From NCBI RefSeq assembly GCF_000336815.1, contig NZ_AOLG01000058.1:10224-74223 (forward strand): 64,000 nt of DNA. The letters run 5' to 3'. Positions 34,374 to 42,630 of the stretch are shown here, piece after piece. The notes under the pieces were generated by a model that ran no database searches, was not told the DNA's origin, and worked only from the letters and a program-made list of their open reading frames with translations. This DNA comes from Haloferax prahovense DSM 18310. GTDB lineage: Archaea > Halobacteriota > Halobacteria > Halobacteriales > Haloferacaceae. Every line of letters begins with the position of its first letter. Positions within the stretch are counted from its first letter, which is position 1. The position numbers and the translations under genes were made by a program.

Positions 34374-34802
34374 ATGCCGGTCAACGTTCTCGTCGCCTTC
34401 GATGGCTCTCCGCTTTCAGAGCGCGCGCTCGCATATGCCATCGAGACCTTTCCGGACGCGTCCATCACATCGATGTACGTGATTAATCCGCTCGACTCGG
34501 TTATCGACGTGGAGGCTGGCGGCTTACCAGTCGCCGAAGACTGGCACGAGAATGCGAAAGAAGTCGCAACCGAAATCCACACGACGGCCACGGACCTCGC
34601 GGCGGAACGGAATACCGAACTCGTTACCGTCACGGAAGTCGGCAAACCGGCACGAGCAATCTCGGAATACGCCGACGACCACGACGTCGATCAGATCGTC
34701 ATGGGCAGCCACGGCCGCTCGGGAATCGACCGTGCGCTCCTCGGGAGCGTTGCCGAGACGGTTACCCGCCGAGCGCGGATTCCGGTGACGATCGTCAGTT
34801 GA
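34374..34802 (+). CDS. Universal stress protein (UspA family)
   Basis: A 142-residue single Usp domain: MPVNVLVAFDGSPLSERALA at the N terminus and the ATP-binding loop G-x2-G-x9-G-S in MGSHGRSGIDRALLGSVAET, then RRARIPVTIVS. It probably binds ATP and acts in stress adaptation. It sits between a nucleotide-sensing CBS protein and a metal-exporting ATPase, which suggests a stress-linked group, not an operon. Confidence 0.95.
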   Translation: MPVNVLVAFDGSPLSERALAYAIETFPDASITSMYVINPLDSVIDVEAGGLPVAEDWHENAKEVATEIHTTATDLAAERNTELVTVTEVGKPARAISEYADDHDVDQIVMGSHGRSGIDRALLGSVAETVTRRARIPVTIVS

Positions 34803-34925
34803 ACCATTCGGACCAGAAGGACTCGAGGGCGGTCGATAGTGGGGACCCGCTTCGTCTGCACTGAGACAGGGACACGATGACAGACCGACAATACAGAATC
34901 AGGATGCAGTGTATGGAGAGACCGC

Positions 34926-37106
34926 GTGACCGTTACTAAATCACCCTCGCTCTCGACGTGTGCTGTCCAGATCGAACGACGAGGCGGTCGCGGCGAAGCG
35001 GGAGCGCGAGCCCTCGCACGACACCTCCGGGACACGCCCGGCGTCCACGACGTCGACGTCTCGTTCCGAACGGGGAGCGTTCGAATCACCTACGACGAGA
35101 GCGTCACCTCGGAGGAACAGCTTCGAGAAGCGGTTCGCGACCGCGACGTCTCGATTCGGGACGACCCCGACACGGCACCCGACGAGGCGACCACCCGCTC
35201 GGACCTCAGGCGGGAGGCCGTGTTCGTCGGGCTGACGCTGATCGGCATGGTGACCGGCCTGGCGACGGGATGGCTCGGTGGACCGTCACTCCTCATGTGG
35301 GCCGGCTACGGCGTCGCGTACGCCTTCGGTGGCTGGTACGGGCTCAAGGGGGCGATCGAGACGCTTCGTCACGGCGCTGTCGACATCGACCTGTTGATGA
35401 TCGTCGCCGCGCTCGGGGCGCTCTCTATCGGCGCACCGTTCGAGGGAGCGATGCTCCTCTTCCTGTTTTCGCTGTCGAACACGCTCCAGCACTACGCGAT
35501 CGGCCGCTCGCGCCGGGCGATCAAGTCCCTCGTCGAGATGCGGCCGGACGAGGCGCAGGTCCTCCGCGATGGTGCGGAGGTGACAGTTCCCATCGAGGAG
35601 GTCGCCGTCGGCGACGTGTTCGTCGTCCGCCCCGGCGACAGAATCCCGCTCGACGGCATCGTCACGTCCGGCGAGGGAACGGTGGACCAAGCCTCGCTCA
35701 CCGGCGAATCAGTTCCCGTACCCAAGGTGCCCGGTGACGAGGTGTTCGGCGGCACGATAAACGAGAGTGGGAGCCTCGAAATCGAAGTCACGCGGCAGGC
35801 ACACGAGTCGGCGATCAGCCGTCTCATCCACATGGTCGAACGCGCCCAAAGCGAGAAAGCCCCGACACAGCGGCTCATCGACCGTCTCGAACAACCGTAC
35901 GTCCTCGGCGTGTTCGGGCTCACGATTGCAGCTATCGCCGTTCCGGTCGCGCTCGGGAACGAGTTCACCGGGACGTTCTACCGCGCGATGACGCTCATGG
36001 TCGCCGCCTCGCCGTGTGCGGTCATCATCTCGACGCCCGCGGCAGTCGTCTCAGCTATCGCCTCCGGAGGCAGACAGGGCGTCCTGTTCAAGGGCGGCGA
36101 GCACGTCGAGACCGCCGCGCGTATCGATGCGGTCGCCTTCGACAAGACCGGGACGCTCACGCAGGGAGACACGCAGTTGACTGACGTGTTCGTCCGTGAC
36201 GGCACGGCAGACGAGACGCTGACCGAGGACGAACTCCTCTCTATCGTGGCCGCGGTGCAGGCCCGCTCGGAGCACCACCTCGCCCGTGCGACGGTACGGG
36301 CGGCAGATGCTCGCTCACTCGACGTCCCCGACGCGGAGCGGTTCCAGTCGGTCGCCGGGAAAGGGGTCAAAGCGGACGTCGACGGCACGACGACGCACAT
36401 CGGGAACCGCAGTTACTTCGAGACCGTCCTCGGGGACGCGGCGATCGACGGTCTCGAACCGGGCCTCGACCGTCTCCAGACGTTAGCGGCGGAGGGGAAA
36501 ACGAGCGTCCTCGTCGCCCGAGAGCACCACGGCGACGTCAGCGTGTCGGGGTGGCTCGCCTTCACCGACACCGTTCGCCCTGGCGCGGCCGAGATGATCG
36601 ACGACCTCCGCTCGCTCGGCGTGGAGCACATCGTCATGCTGACGGGCGACAACGAGCGCGTCGCACAGCGCATCGCCGACGAAGTCGGCATCGACGAGGT
36701 ACAAGCCGAACTGCTCCCGGAGGAGAAAGTGGCGACCATCGAGGACCTGGTCGGGCGATTCGAGAACGTGGCGATGGTCGGCGACGGCGTCAACGACGCG
36801 CCGGCGCTCGCCACGGCGACCCTCGGCATCGCGATGGGCGGTGCGGGAACCGACGTCGCGCTCGACACCGCTGACGTGGTGCTGATGGGCGACGACCTCA
36901 GCAAGATTCCCTACGTGCTCGGTCTCGGACGCAGGACTCGCCGGACGCTCACCATCAACCTCGCAATCGCCTTCGGCGCGATTGCACTCATGGTCGGTGC
37001 GATCCTCCTCCGAGGTATCCCGCTCCCGCTCGCAGTAGTCGGCCACGAGGGCTCGACGGTCATCGTCTCACTGAACGGCCTTCGGCTGCTCGGCTTTCGT
37101 GGGTGA
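34926..37106 (+). CDS. Heavy-metal P-type (P1B) ATPase, Zn/Cd/Co type
   Basis: A 726-residue P1B ATPase. Order: residues 1-75 a ferredoxin-like HMA domain that lacks the CxxC pair (STCAVQIERRGG instead), about 6-8 membrane helices, actuator TGES, membrane SPC motif in MVAASPCAVIIST, phosphorylation site AFDKTGTLTQGD, EHHLARATVRA-like nucleotide site, and VGDGVNDAPALA. The last helix ends GHEGSTVIVSLNGLRLLG, typical of the Zn/Cd/Co-exporting (ZntA-like) group. It starts with GTG at 34926. The missing CxxC removes the usual N-terminal metal sensor. Copper is unlikely because the CPC motif is not present. Confidence 0.95.
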   Translation: MTVTKSPSLSTCAVQIERRGGRGEAGARALARHLRDTPGVHDVDVSFRTGSVRITYDESVTSEEQLREAVRDRDVSIRDDPDTAPDEATTRSDLRREAVFVGLTLIGMVTGLATGWLGGPSLLMWAGYGVAYAFGGWYGLKGAIETLRHGAVDIDLLMIVAALGALSIGAPFEGAMLLFLFSLSNTLQHYAIGRSRRAIKSLVEMRPDEAQVLRDGAEVTVPIEEVAVGDVFVVRPGDRIPLDGIVTSGEGTVDQASLTGESVPVPKVPGDEVFGGTINESGSLEIEVTRQAHESAISRLIHMVERAQSEKAPTQRLIDRLEQPYVLGVFGLTIAAIAVPVALGNEFTGTFYRAMTLMVAASPCAVIISTPAAVVSAIASGGRQGVLFKGGEHVETAARIDAVAFDKTGTLTQGDTQLTDVFVRDGTADETLTEDELLSIVAAVQARSEHHLARATVRAADARSLDVPDAERFQSVAGKGVKADVDGTTTHIGNRSYFETVLGDAAIDGLEPGLDRLQTLAAEGKTSVLVAREHHGDVSVSGWLAFTDTVRPGAAEMIDDLRSLGVEHIVMLTGDNERVAQRIADEVGIDEVQAELLPEEKVATIEDLVGRFENVAMVGDGVNDAPALATATLGIAMGGAGTDVALDTADVVLMGDDLSKIPYVLGLGRRTRRTLTINLAIAFGAIALMVGAILLRGIPLPLAVVGHEGSTVIVSLNGLRLLGFRG

Positions 37107-37234
37107 GCACGTCACGGGCGACGGAGGCGAACTCCCCCAGGTCGCTCGGAGGACCGCCGGTCTGTCGCGATGACGAGAGGCCGGCGGGCTTTCCAACCAG
37201 CCTGTTCATCTACACGCAGGCCGTACGTTCCAGT

Positions 37235-37309
37235 ATGAAGACGGTTCACCGGTTCCTCGCGGCTGCGGGCTTCGTCGCGCTGTCCGGTATGGTGAGCTTG
37301 CCGCCTTGA
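37235..37309 (+). other. Possible 24-residue hydrophobic mini-ORF
   Basis: ATG 37235 reads MKTVHRFLAAAGFVALSGMV then a short SLPP end and TGA. It looks like a signal peptide with no body. The frame also opens upstream within a 68-residue reading frame. It may be the remnant of an exported protein or a tiny membrane peptide; support is weak. Confidence 0.25.
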
Positions 37310-37333
37310 TGGCTCCTGTGCTCCTGCCCGTCC

Positions 37334-38143
37334 TCACTCCCACGGGTTCGTCCCCAGCGCGTGGACCAACAGAATCGCCCCGACGGCGATGCCGACGAGG
37401 ACGAGCGCGACCGGGAACGCGGCGTCGAGGCCGGTCGAGAGGTACGACACCCAGATCTGCACCGGGAGCGTCCGCGGGTAGTACGCCAGCATGAGCGTCG
37501 CGCCGAACTCGCCCATCGCCCGCGCGAACGTCAGGGTCACCCCGGCGAGGATGCCCTGCTTCGCCAGCGGGAGCGTCACGCGCCGGACGCTCCCGATGCG
37601 GTCCTCGCCGAGCGAACGGGCCGCCGCTTCGAGTTGCCTGTCCACGCCGTCGAAGGCCGTCTTCGCGGTCACGACCAGAAATGGCGAGGCGACGTAGGTC
37701 TGCGCGAGGACGACCCCGACCAGCGAGCGCGTCAGCGGGACGCTCGTCAGCTGACCGAGGCCCGCGGGGCCGACCAGCTTGAGCAGTAACATCCCGCTGA
37801 CGACCGGCGGGAGGACGAGCGGGAGCATGACCATCGCCAGAATCACGTCGCGGCCGCGGAACGACGTGCGCGAGAGCCAGTAGGCCAAGGGGAGGCCGAA
37901 GGCGACGGCGACCAGCGTGCTCAGCGTCGCCGCGACGACGGAGTTGGTGGCGGCGGTCACGACGACGTCGCTCGTCACGTCGCCGACCAGCGACGCCGGC
38001 GACTGCGCGAGGACGAGCGCGCCGATGGGAAGCAGGTAGTAGACGAGGAGCATCCCCGCGAGAAGCAGGGTCAGGCCTCGCCACGTCTCGGGCAGGAGTC
38101 GCGTGACGCCGCTCTCGCGGCGGTTAGGCGCTCGGTGGGACAT
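37334..38143 (-). CDS. ABC transporter permease, tungstate/molybdate type
   Basis: A 269-residue inner-membrane permease with about 6 helices and the ModB/WtpB/TupB-type EAA loop (LEAAARSLGEDRIGSVRRVTLPLA) that binds the ATPase. FARAMGEFGATLMLAYYPRT follows, the conserved segment of molybdate/tungstate permeases. It overlaps the binding-protein gene by 20 bp. No ATPase gene follows: downstream is the metal P-type ATPase on the opposite strand, so the partner is encoded elsewhere. Confidence 0.9.
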   Translation of the reverse strand: MSHRAPNRRESGVTRLLPETWRGLTLLLAGMLLVYYLLPIGALVLAQSPASLVGDVTSDVVVTAATNSVVAATLSTLVAVAFGLPLAYWLSRTSFRGRDVILAMVMLPLVLPPVVSGMLLLKLVGPAGLGQLTSVPLTRSLVGVVLAQTYVASPFLVVTAKTAFDGVDRQLEAAARSLGEDRIGSVRRVTLPLAKQGILAGVTLTFARAMGEFGATLMLAYYPRTLPVQIWVSYLSTGLDAAFPVALVLVGIAVGAILLVHALGTNPWE

Positions 38144-39086
38144 CTCCGAAGTAGTGCGGGTGGCTCGCGCGCACGGCGAACCCGGAGGGTTCGAGGAACT
38201 CGCCGGCGGTCCCGACGAGCGCCTCGAACACCGATTTCGACGCCGCCGTGTCGGTTCGTCGCGTCGCGGCGTACCGGATTGGGCCGCCGCGGACGGTGAT
38301 ACCCTCCGGGAGCGTGTAGGAAACCGTCGCGTACGCCGACGCGTGTTCGGGGTCGCTCAGGTTGATTTCAGCCGGGAGTTCGAGGTACGGGTAGTCGCGT
38401 TCGACGGCCATGCTCCGGTAGACGAACGCCGCGTCGATGCCGCCGGCGTCGAACTGCGCGAGCAGTTGCGTCTCGGGGTAAATCTGGTCGCGGCGGAGCA
38501 GGTCGGTGGCGAGCGCCGGCCGGCCGTAGTAGTCGGCGGCCAGCGCGAGCGCGAACCGCGTCCGGTAACCCAGCGGGTCGAGGTCGGGGTCGGTTCGGCC
38601 GAGGCTGACGTCGTCGTCGAGGAGGGCGTCGGGCCACGACGCGGCGTCGGCGACTCGCTCGCCGCCGTCGGTCTGGGGGTTGTACGCGACGACGAGCGCG
38701 TTGTTGGCGAACGTCGCGTACCACGGGACAGAAAGCGGCGCGTCGAACAGCGTCGGGTCCGCGAGGGCGACGATGTCGGGGTCGCGTTGGTCGTCGTCGA
38801 CCATCCGCGCCACGCGGGCGGAACCGTGTGCCTCGACCTCCACGCGGGTTCCCTCGGGCGATTCGAACTCGGCGGTGAGCGCCCGCTGGAGGCTCCCGGC
38901 GGCGAGAATCGACACGGTCGGCGTCGACCCGGCTCGACCGAGACAGCCCGCTGTCGCGGTGAGGCCGGCCGCCGCGACCCCACCGACGGACGCGAGGAAC
39001 GCCCGCCTGCTCGACCCGTTCGCGGAGTCGCTGGTGTTCTCCGCCGCGTCCGTTCGGGTCGGCCGACTCCGTCTCTCTCGCGTCAT
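38124..39086 (-). CDS. Extracellular solute-binding lipoprotein, tungstate/molybdate type
   Basis: A 320-residue precursor with a Tat-type lipoprotein signal: SSRRAFLASVGGVAAAGLTA then a TAGCLG lipobox near residue 48. The mature part has VSILAAGSLQRALTAEFE, VEAHGSARVARMVDDD, a family pattern for molybdate/tungstate/sulfate binding proteins of the WtpA/ModA type. It delivers the anion to the permease, whose gene it overlaps by 20 bp. Confidence 0.9.
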   Translation of the reverse strand: MTRERRSRPTRTDAAENTSDSANGSSRRAFLASVGGVAAAGLTATAGCLGRAGSTPTVSILAAGSLQRALTAEFESPEGTRVEVEAHGSARVARMVDDDQRDPDIVALADPTLFDAPLSVPWYATFANNALVVAYNPQTDGGERVADAASWPDALLDDDVSLGRTDPDLDPLGYRTRFALALAADYYGRPALATDLLRRDQIYPETQLLAQFDAGGIDAAFVYRSMAVERDYPYLELPAEINLSDPEHASAYATVSYTLPEGITVRGGPIRYAATRRTDTAASKSVFEALVGTAGEFLEPSGFAVRASHPHYFGDVPPSA

Positions 39087-39090
39087 CTGG

Positions 39091-39564
39091 TCAAGGTCTC
39101 TTGGAGATGTCTTCGAGCGATTCGGGGTCGGTAGACGGGTCGAGCGCGCGTGCTTCGACGGCGCGGACGCCTTTCACCGTCCGCGACCCGTCGACGTCGG
39201 GCGCGATAAAGCGCGTCTCGTAGTCGTGCTCCTCGCCTATCGGCGTCCCGTCGCGGGCGTAGGCGAGCACGGCGTCGAGAGCGTCGTACACGTCGATACA
39301 GACGCGATACCCGTCGGCGCTCTCGACGACGAGGTGCGTCGTCTCGTCGTCGAGGTCGACGTCATCGAAGAGGTCGAAGACCGGAACCCCGGTCCACGTC
39401 GCGGTGTGGCGCGTCCCCGACGCGCACGCGACCGTCACCGTTCGGTCCTCAGCGGGGAAGTCGAGTAACTCCGCGCCCGACAGCGACGCTCGGTGGTCGC
39501 CGCGGAGGAGAATCGGCCCGGACGGGACGGTCGCCGGACGCGACCGGTCGTGTTGTGCGTGCAT
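39091..39564 (-). CDS. Small molybdopterin-binding-domain (sulfite oxidase-like) protein
   Basis: A 157-residue protein that resembles the oxidoreductase molybdopterin-binding fold in miniature: VTVACASGTRHTATWTGVPV (beta strands with the cysteine that would ligate Mo), FDLFDDVDLDDETTHLVVES and PIGEEHDYETRFIAPDVDG. At 157 residues it is smaller than usual (200-plus). It lies 4 bp after the binding-protein start on the same strand, so it is the first gene of the same unit. It may be a Mo/W-responsive or Mo-using protein. Confidence 0.8.
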   Translation of the reverse strand: MHAQHDRSRPATVPSGPILLRGDHRASLSGAELLDFPAEDRTVTVACASGTRHTATWTGVPVFDLFDDVDLDDETTHLVVESADGYRVCIDVYDALDAVLAYARDGTPIGEEHDYETRFIAPDVDGSRTVKGVRAVEARALDPSTDPESLEDISKRP

Positions 39565-39769
39565 GCGTATTCACTAGTCCGATATTGGTTGACTCTAACG
39601 GTGTGTGTAACCTCAAACAATTAAGGGTTTATAACTGTCTGAAAATGAGTCTCCCGACGTGCTGGGTAGACGGACGTCGGAACCCGGGCGCGAGGTTTCG
39701 ACTCGGTTGCGAGTCGGCCGATTCCGACGTCCGAACATTCATTATTTCAAGAATGTATGTTTAATCTAT

Positions 39770-41032
39770 ATGTTTGGGGTCCAGTCCGAGTTGGCGGTGT
39801 TCGTCCTCCTGATGCTCGTCTGGACCGTCTTCGTGCTGTATTCGGCCTCGGTGTTCACGTGGTTCGTCGAGGTGCTCGTCCTCGCGTGGCGACAGACCAT
39901 CCCCGCCGGGGACGTCGCCTACGGCTACGACGACATCCAAGTTCGCATCATCACCATCGACGCGGCCAACATCGTCCAATCGACGGTGAATGCGGTCCCC
40001 GACGACCTCGCCGACGTTCGGGTCGTCGCCGAGAAGCCGATTTCGGTCGACGGCGCGACGGTCCACGCCGTCCCGGAGGAGTTCACCTGCACGGCGTCTC
40101 ACAAGGGCCGCGCGCTCGAATGGGCGCGCCGCGAGATTCCCTGCGACAAGGAGTTCGTCCTCTACCTCGACGAGGACACGCTGATGGCGAACTTCGAGGG
40201 GTTGCCGGAGGGCGACATCATCCAGATAACCGAACTGCCGGTGTACACCGGGTCGTGGGTAACGTACCTCTCAGAGGTGTTCCGTATCGGCTACCAGCGC
40301 GAACAGCGGGCGTTCGGCCGCTTCAGCTTCCCGCTGTACGCGTGGGGCGGCGGCATCGCGATTCGGACGAGCCTCGAAAACCGCATCACGTGGGACTCGA
40401 AGACCATCACCGAGGACACGGACTTCGCGTGGCGCGCCGCCGCCGCCGCCGACCTCGATTTCAGCGTGCTGAACTGCAAGTTCCGCAATCAGGCCCCGCC
40501 GTCGGTGATGACGATGCTCAAGCAGCGTCGACGGTGGTTCTCCGGGACGCGACAGGATTCGGACCTCCTGCCGCTGCACTATCAGCTGTTTCTGCAGTTC
40601 CGCCTCGTCGCGTGGGGCTTTTCGCCGCTCATCCCGCTGATAACGCTCGTCACGTTCGTCATCCCCGGCGCGCTCCCCGACTTGGTGCTCTATCGGGTCG
40701 GCTCCCTTCTCGAGTTCGCCACGCTGTTCGTCGTGACGGGTGCTGGCGTGGCAAGTTACTGGTCGGAGTCGAAACTCACGCTCCTCGCGGTCCCGTGGAC
40801 GCCGATTCTCGTCGTTCTCAACACGGCGGGCGCGCTCTGGGGGTTCGTCTCCCCGGTCGAGCACTTCGCCGTCACGACCAAGGTGCCGCTGGAGACGGTC
40901 GAAAAGCGCAACCCCGCGTTCGAGCCCGGCTCGCTCACGAAACACGACGGGCGGAACGACTTACCCGAGCATCTGGACGTGAACCGGCTCACGAGCGAAC
41001 TCCGCGAATCGCTTCACATCCCTGATGATTGA
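39770..41032 (+). CDS. Egghead-like family 2 glycosyltransferase
   Basis: A 420-residue membrane glycosyltransferase. Two N-terminal helices lead into a GT2 core: VLYLDEDTLM (DxD-like), ITEDTDFAWRAAAA, and the QRRRWFSGTR product-binding motif, followed by several membrane helices to the end. The overall layout is that of Egghead-type GT2 enzymes. It probably adds a sugar to a lipid carrier or polymer outside or at the membrane. ATG 39770 follows a TATA-like TGTTTAATCTATATG; upstream in-frame sequence is AT-rich and not counted. The adjoining genes are not known surface-sugar genes. Confidence 0.92.
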   Translation: MFGVQSELAVFVLLMLVWTVFVLYSASVFTWFVEVLVLAWRQTIPAGDVAYGYDDIQVRIITIDAANIVQSTVNAVPDDLADVRVVAEKPISVDGATVHAVPEEFTCTASHKGRALEWARREIPCDKEFVLYLDEDTLMANFEGLPEGDIIQITELPVYTGSWVTYLSEVFRIGYQREQRAFGRFSFPLYAWGGGIAIRTSLENRITWDSKTITEDTDFAWRAAAAADLDFSVLNCKFRNQAPPSVMTMLKQRRRWFSGTRQDSDLLPLHYQLFLQFRLVAWGFSPLIPLITLVTFVIPGALPDLVLYRVGSLLEFATLFVVTGAGVASYWSESKLTLLAVPWTPILVVLNTAGALWGFVSPVEHFAVTTKVPLETVEKRNPAFEPGSLTKHDGRNDLPEHLDVNRLTSELRESLHIPDD

Positions 41033-41162
41033 TGTGAGACTCTCGTTCCGTCTCGTTCCCCGGGACCCGATGATCACGGGTCCAACGACCCTCCGGTGGC
41101 TGGCTCTCGCGCCGTGACAATCGAGTCGCCGATTGATGCCCTCGCAGCGCGTCTCTTCGCGC

Positions 41163-41753
41163 ATGAACGCGCACGCGAACACCGGCCCCGACCGCGCTCG
41201 CAAACACGAGCCCTTCCCGGCGTACGGGCCCGTGGACGCGGCGCTCGGGTTCGTCGTCTTCTATCTGTTCGTCGAGCGCGCCACGCCGACTCTCGTCGAC
41301 ACCGTGACGGGTGTCGTTCCCGGGCTCTCGGCGTCGGCGGTCGGCTTCGGACTCGCGGCGTTCTTGTGGTTCATCTTCGTCGTGACGACGCTCGACCAAC
41401 TCCGCCGGCAACTCGCGGCGCTCGGGGTCGTCGCCGGGGACGCCGGCCGACCCGACCGCGTAGCGTCGGGATGGGCCGTCCCCAGCGTCCCGCGACTTCT
41501 CGTGTACGCCGTCGTCACCGTCGTCGGCGGCTCTATCGCCGTTCTCACGTTCGACCGCGCCGTCGATGCGGGCATCGCGTTCATCCGGCTCGCCACGGAC
41601 CTCGGTGTCGGCGTATTCCCGTTCGGCGCGTTCCCGCTCGTCGAGTTCCTCGTCATAGTCGTCTTCTTCGTCGCGTTCGGCGCGGCGACGCACTCGCTCG
41701 ACAGGGTCGTCATCGGGAGCGTCAGGACCGCGTTCGCGACGGTCCGCCCGTAA
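41163..41753 (+). CDS. Hypothetical membrane protein
   Basis: A 196-residue protein with four or five hydrophobic helices (AALGFVVFYLFVERATPTLV, FGLAAFLWFIFVVTTLDQL, VPRLLVYAVVTVVGGSIAVL, FPLVEFLVIVVFFVAFGAAT). Other starts are possible at 41136 (ATG) or 41133. It lies 130 bp after the GT2 gene and 93 bp before the lipoprotein gene on the same strand. No domain recognised. Confidence 0.75.
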   Translation: MNAHANTGPDRARKHEPFPAYGPVDAALGFVVFYLFVERATPTLVDTVTGVVPGLSASAVGFGLAAFLWFIFVVTTLDQLRRQLAALGVVAGDAGRPDRVASGWAVPSVPRLLVYAVVTVVGGSIAVLTFDRAVDAGIAFIRLATDLGVGVFPFGAFPLVEFLVIVVFFVAFGAATHSLDRVVIGSVRTAFATVRP

Positions 41754-41846
41754 ATCCGTCAGCGGACACGACGTTCTCTCCGGCGAGACGTATCGAACCA
41801 CAAGACTGTTATCCTAGTTTTCTGATTGACAGAGACGAGAGTCCCC

Positions 41847-42572
41847 ATGAAGCGTCGTACGTTCCTCCAACTGACCGGCCTCGGGGCCGTCGGCGGACTC
41901 GCCGGCTGTCTCGGTTCGAACTCCCCTCCCCCGCGAAAGTCGAGCGTCGTCTCCGACTTCGAGGTCTCCGACGGCTCGCTCGTCGTCGACCTCGCCGACC
42001 AGACGTGGGTGATGTCCCGCTACGAAGCCAACGAGCAGTCGTCGCTGTCAGGGTTCGACCCGCAGTCGCTGGCCGCGCTCAGCCCCGTCGGGGTTGCGAG
42101 CGCGAAAGGCAAGGGCGGCGGCGGTGGCGGCCGCGGCGCGACCGGCCGCGGCACGGGCGGCTACGCCTCCGCCCCGCGGACGGTCCACGGCCACGCGTGG
42201 TACCACGGCGGCGACTACGCCGACGACTGGTACGAGAACAACGCCGGCAAAGTGAGTCGGTTCCCCGTCGGCGTCGCCGCGCTCGGTATCGCCTACCTCG
42301 GGTCGACCGCGGCGATGCGAGACGACGCGCCCGACGCCGGCCCGGTCCCGTGGGACCGTGAGATACAGGACCCGAACGAAACCGTCGAGTACGACATGGC
42401 GAACGGAAGCCAACTCGGACGAGACGGCTGGTACCGCGTCGGCGCGCACGTCGTCGGCGACGACGTGAACCACGACTTCCGCTGGGAGTGTTACGACCTC
42501 GAAGTCACCGACGGTATCGGTGACGCGGGATACTCCATCGAGGAAGAGTGGAAAGTCTCTCCGCGCATCTGA
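41847..42572 (+). CDS. Tat lipoprotein with Gly-rich segment, first gene of the spermidine-synthase/channel cluster
   Basis: A 241-residue lipoprotein: KRRTFLQLTGLGAVGGLAGC is a Tat signal ending in a lipobox (cysteine near residue 21). The mature part has a Gly/Arg/Lys-rich stretch (AKGKGGGGGGRGATGRGTGG, residues about 86-108), a His-rich patch (HGHAWYHGGDYADDWYENNA) and a C-terminal VGDDVNHDFRWECYDLEV. It is anchored on the cell surface. In bacterial clusters with aminopropyltransferase and DUF2617 genes a small DUF4247-type exported protein appears; this one may be the archaeal equivalent, but I cannot verify it. It starts the tight cluster 41.8-48.5 kb. Confidence 0.75.
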   Translation: MKRRTFLQLTGLGAVGGLAGCLGSNSPPPRKSSVVSDFEVSDGSLVVDLADQTWVMSRYEANEQSSLSGFDPQSLAALSPVGVASAKGKGGGGGGRGATGRGTGGYASAPRTVHGHAWYHGGDYADDWYENNAGKVSRFPVGVAALGIAYLGSTAAMRDDAPDAGPVPWDREIQDPNETVEYDMANGSQLGRDGWYRVGAHVVGDDVNHDFRWECYDLEVTDGIGDAGYSIEEEWKVSPRI

Positions 42573-42630
42573 GCGCGGCTGACGCGCGCTTTCCCTCGCC
42601 CTCTATCATTCACCCACTCGCCCTCCATCG

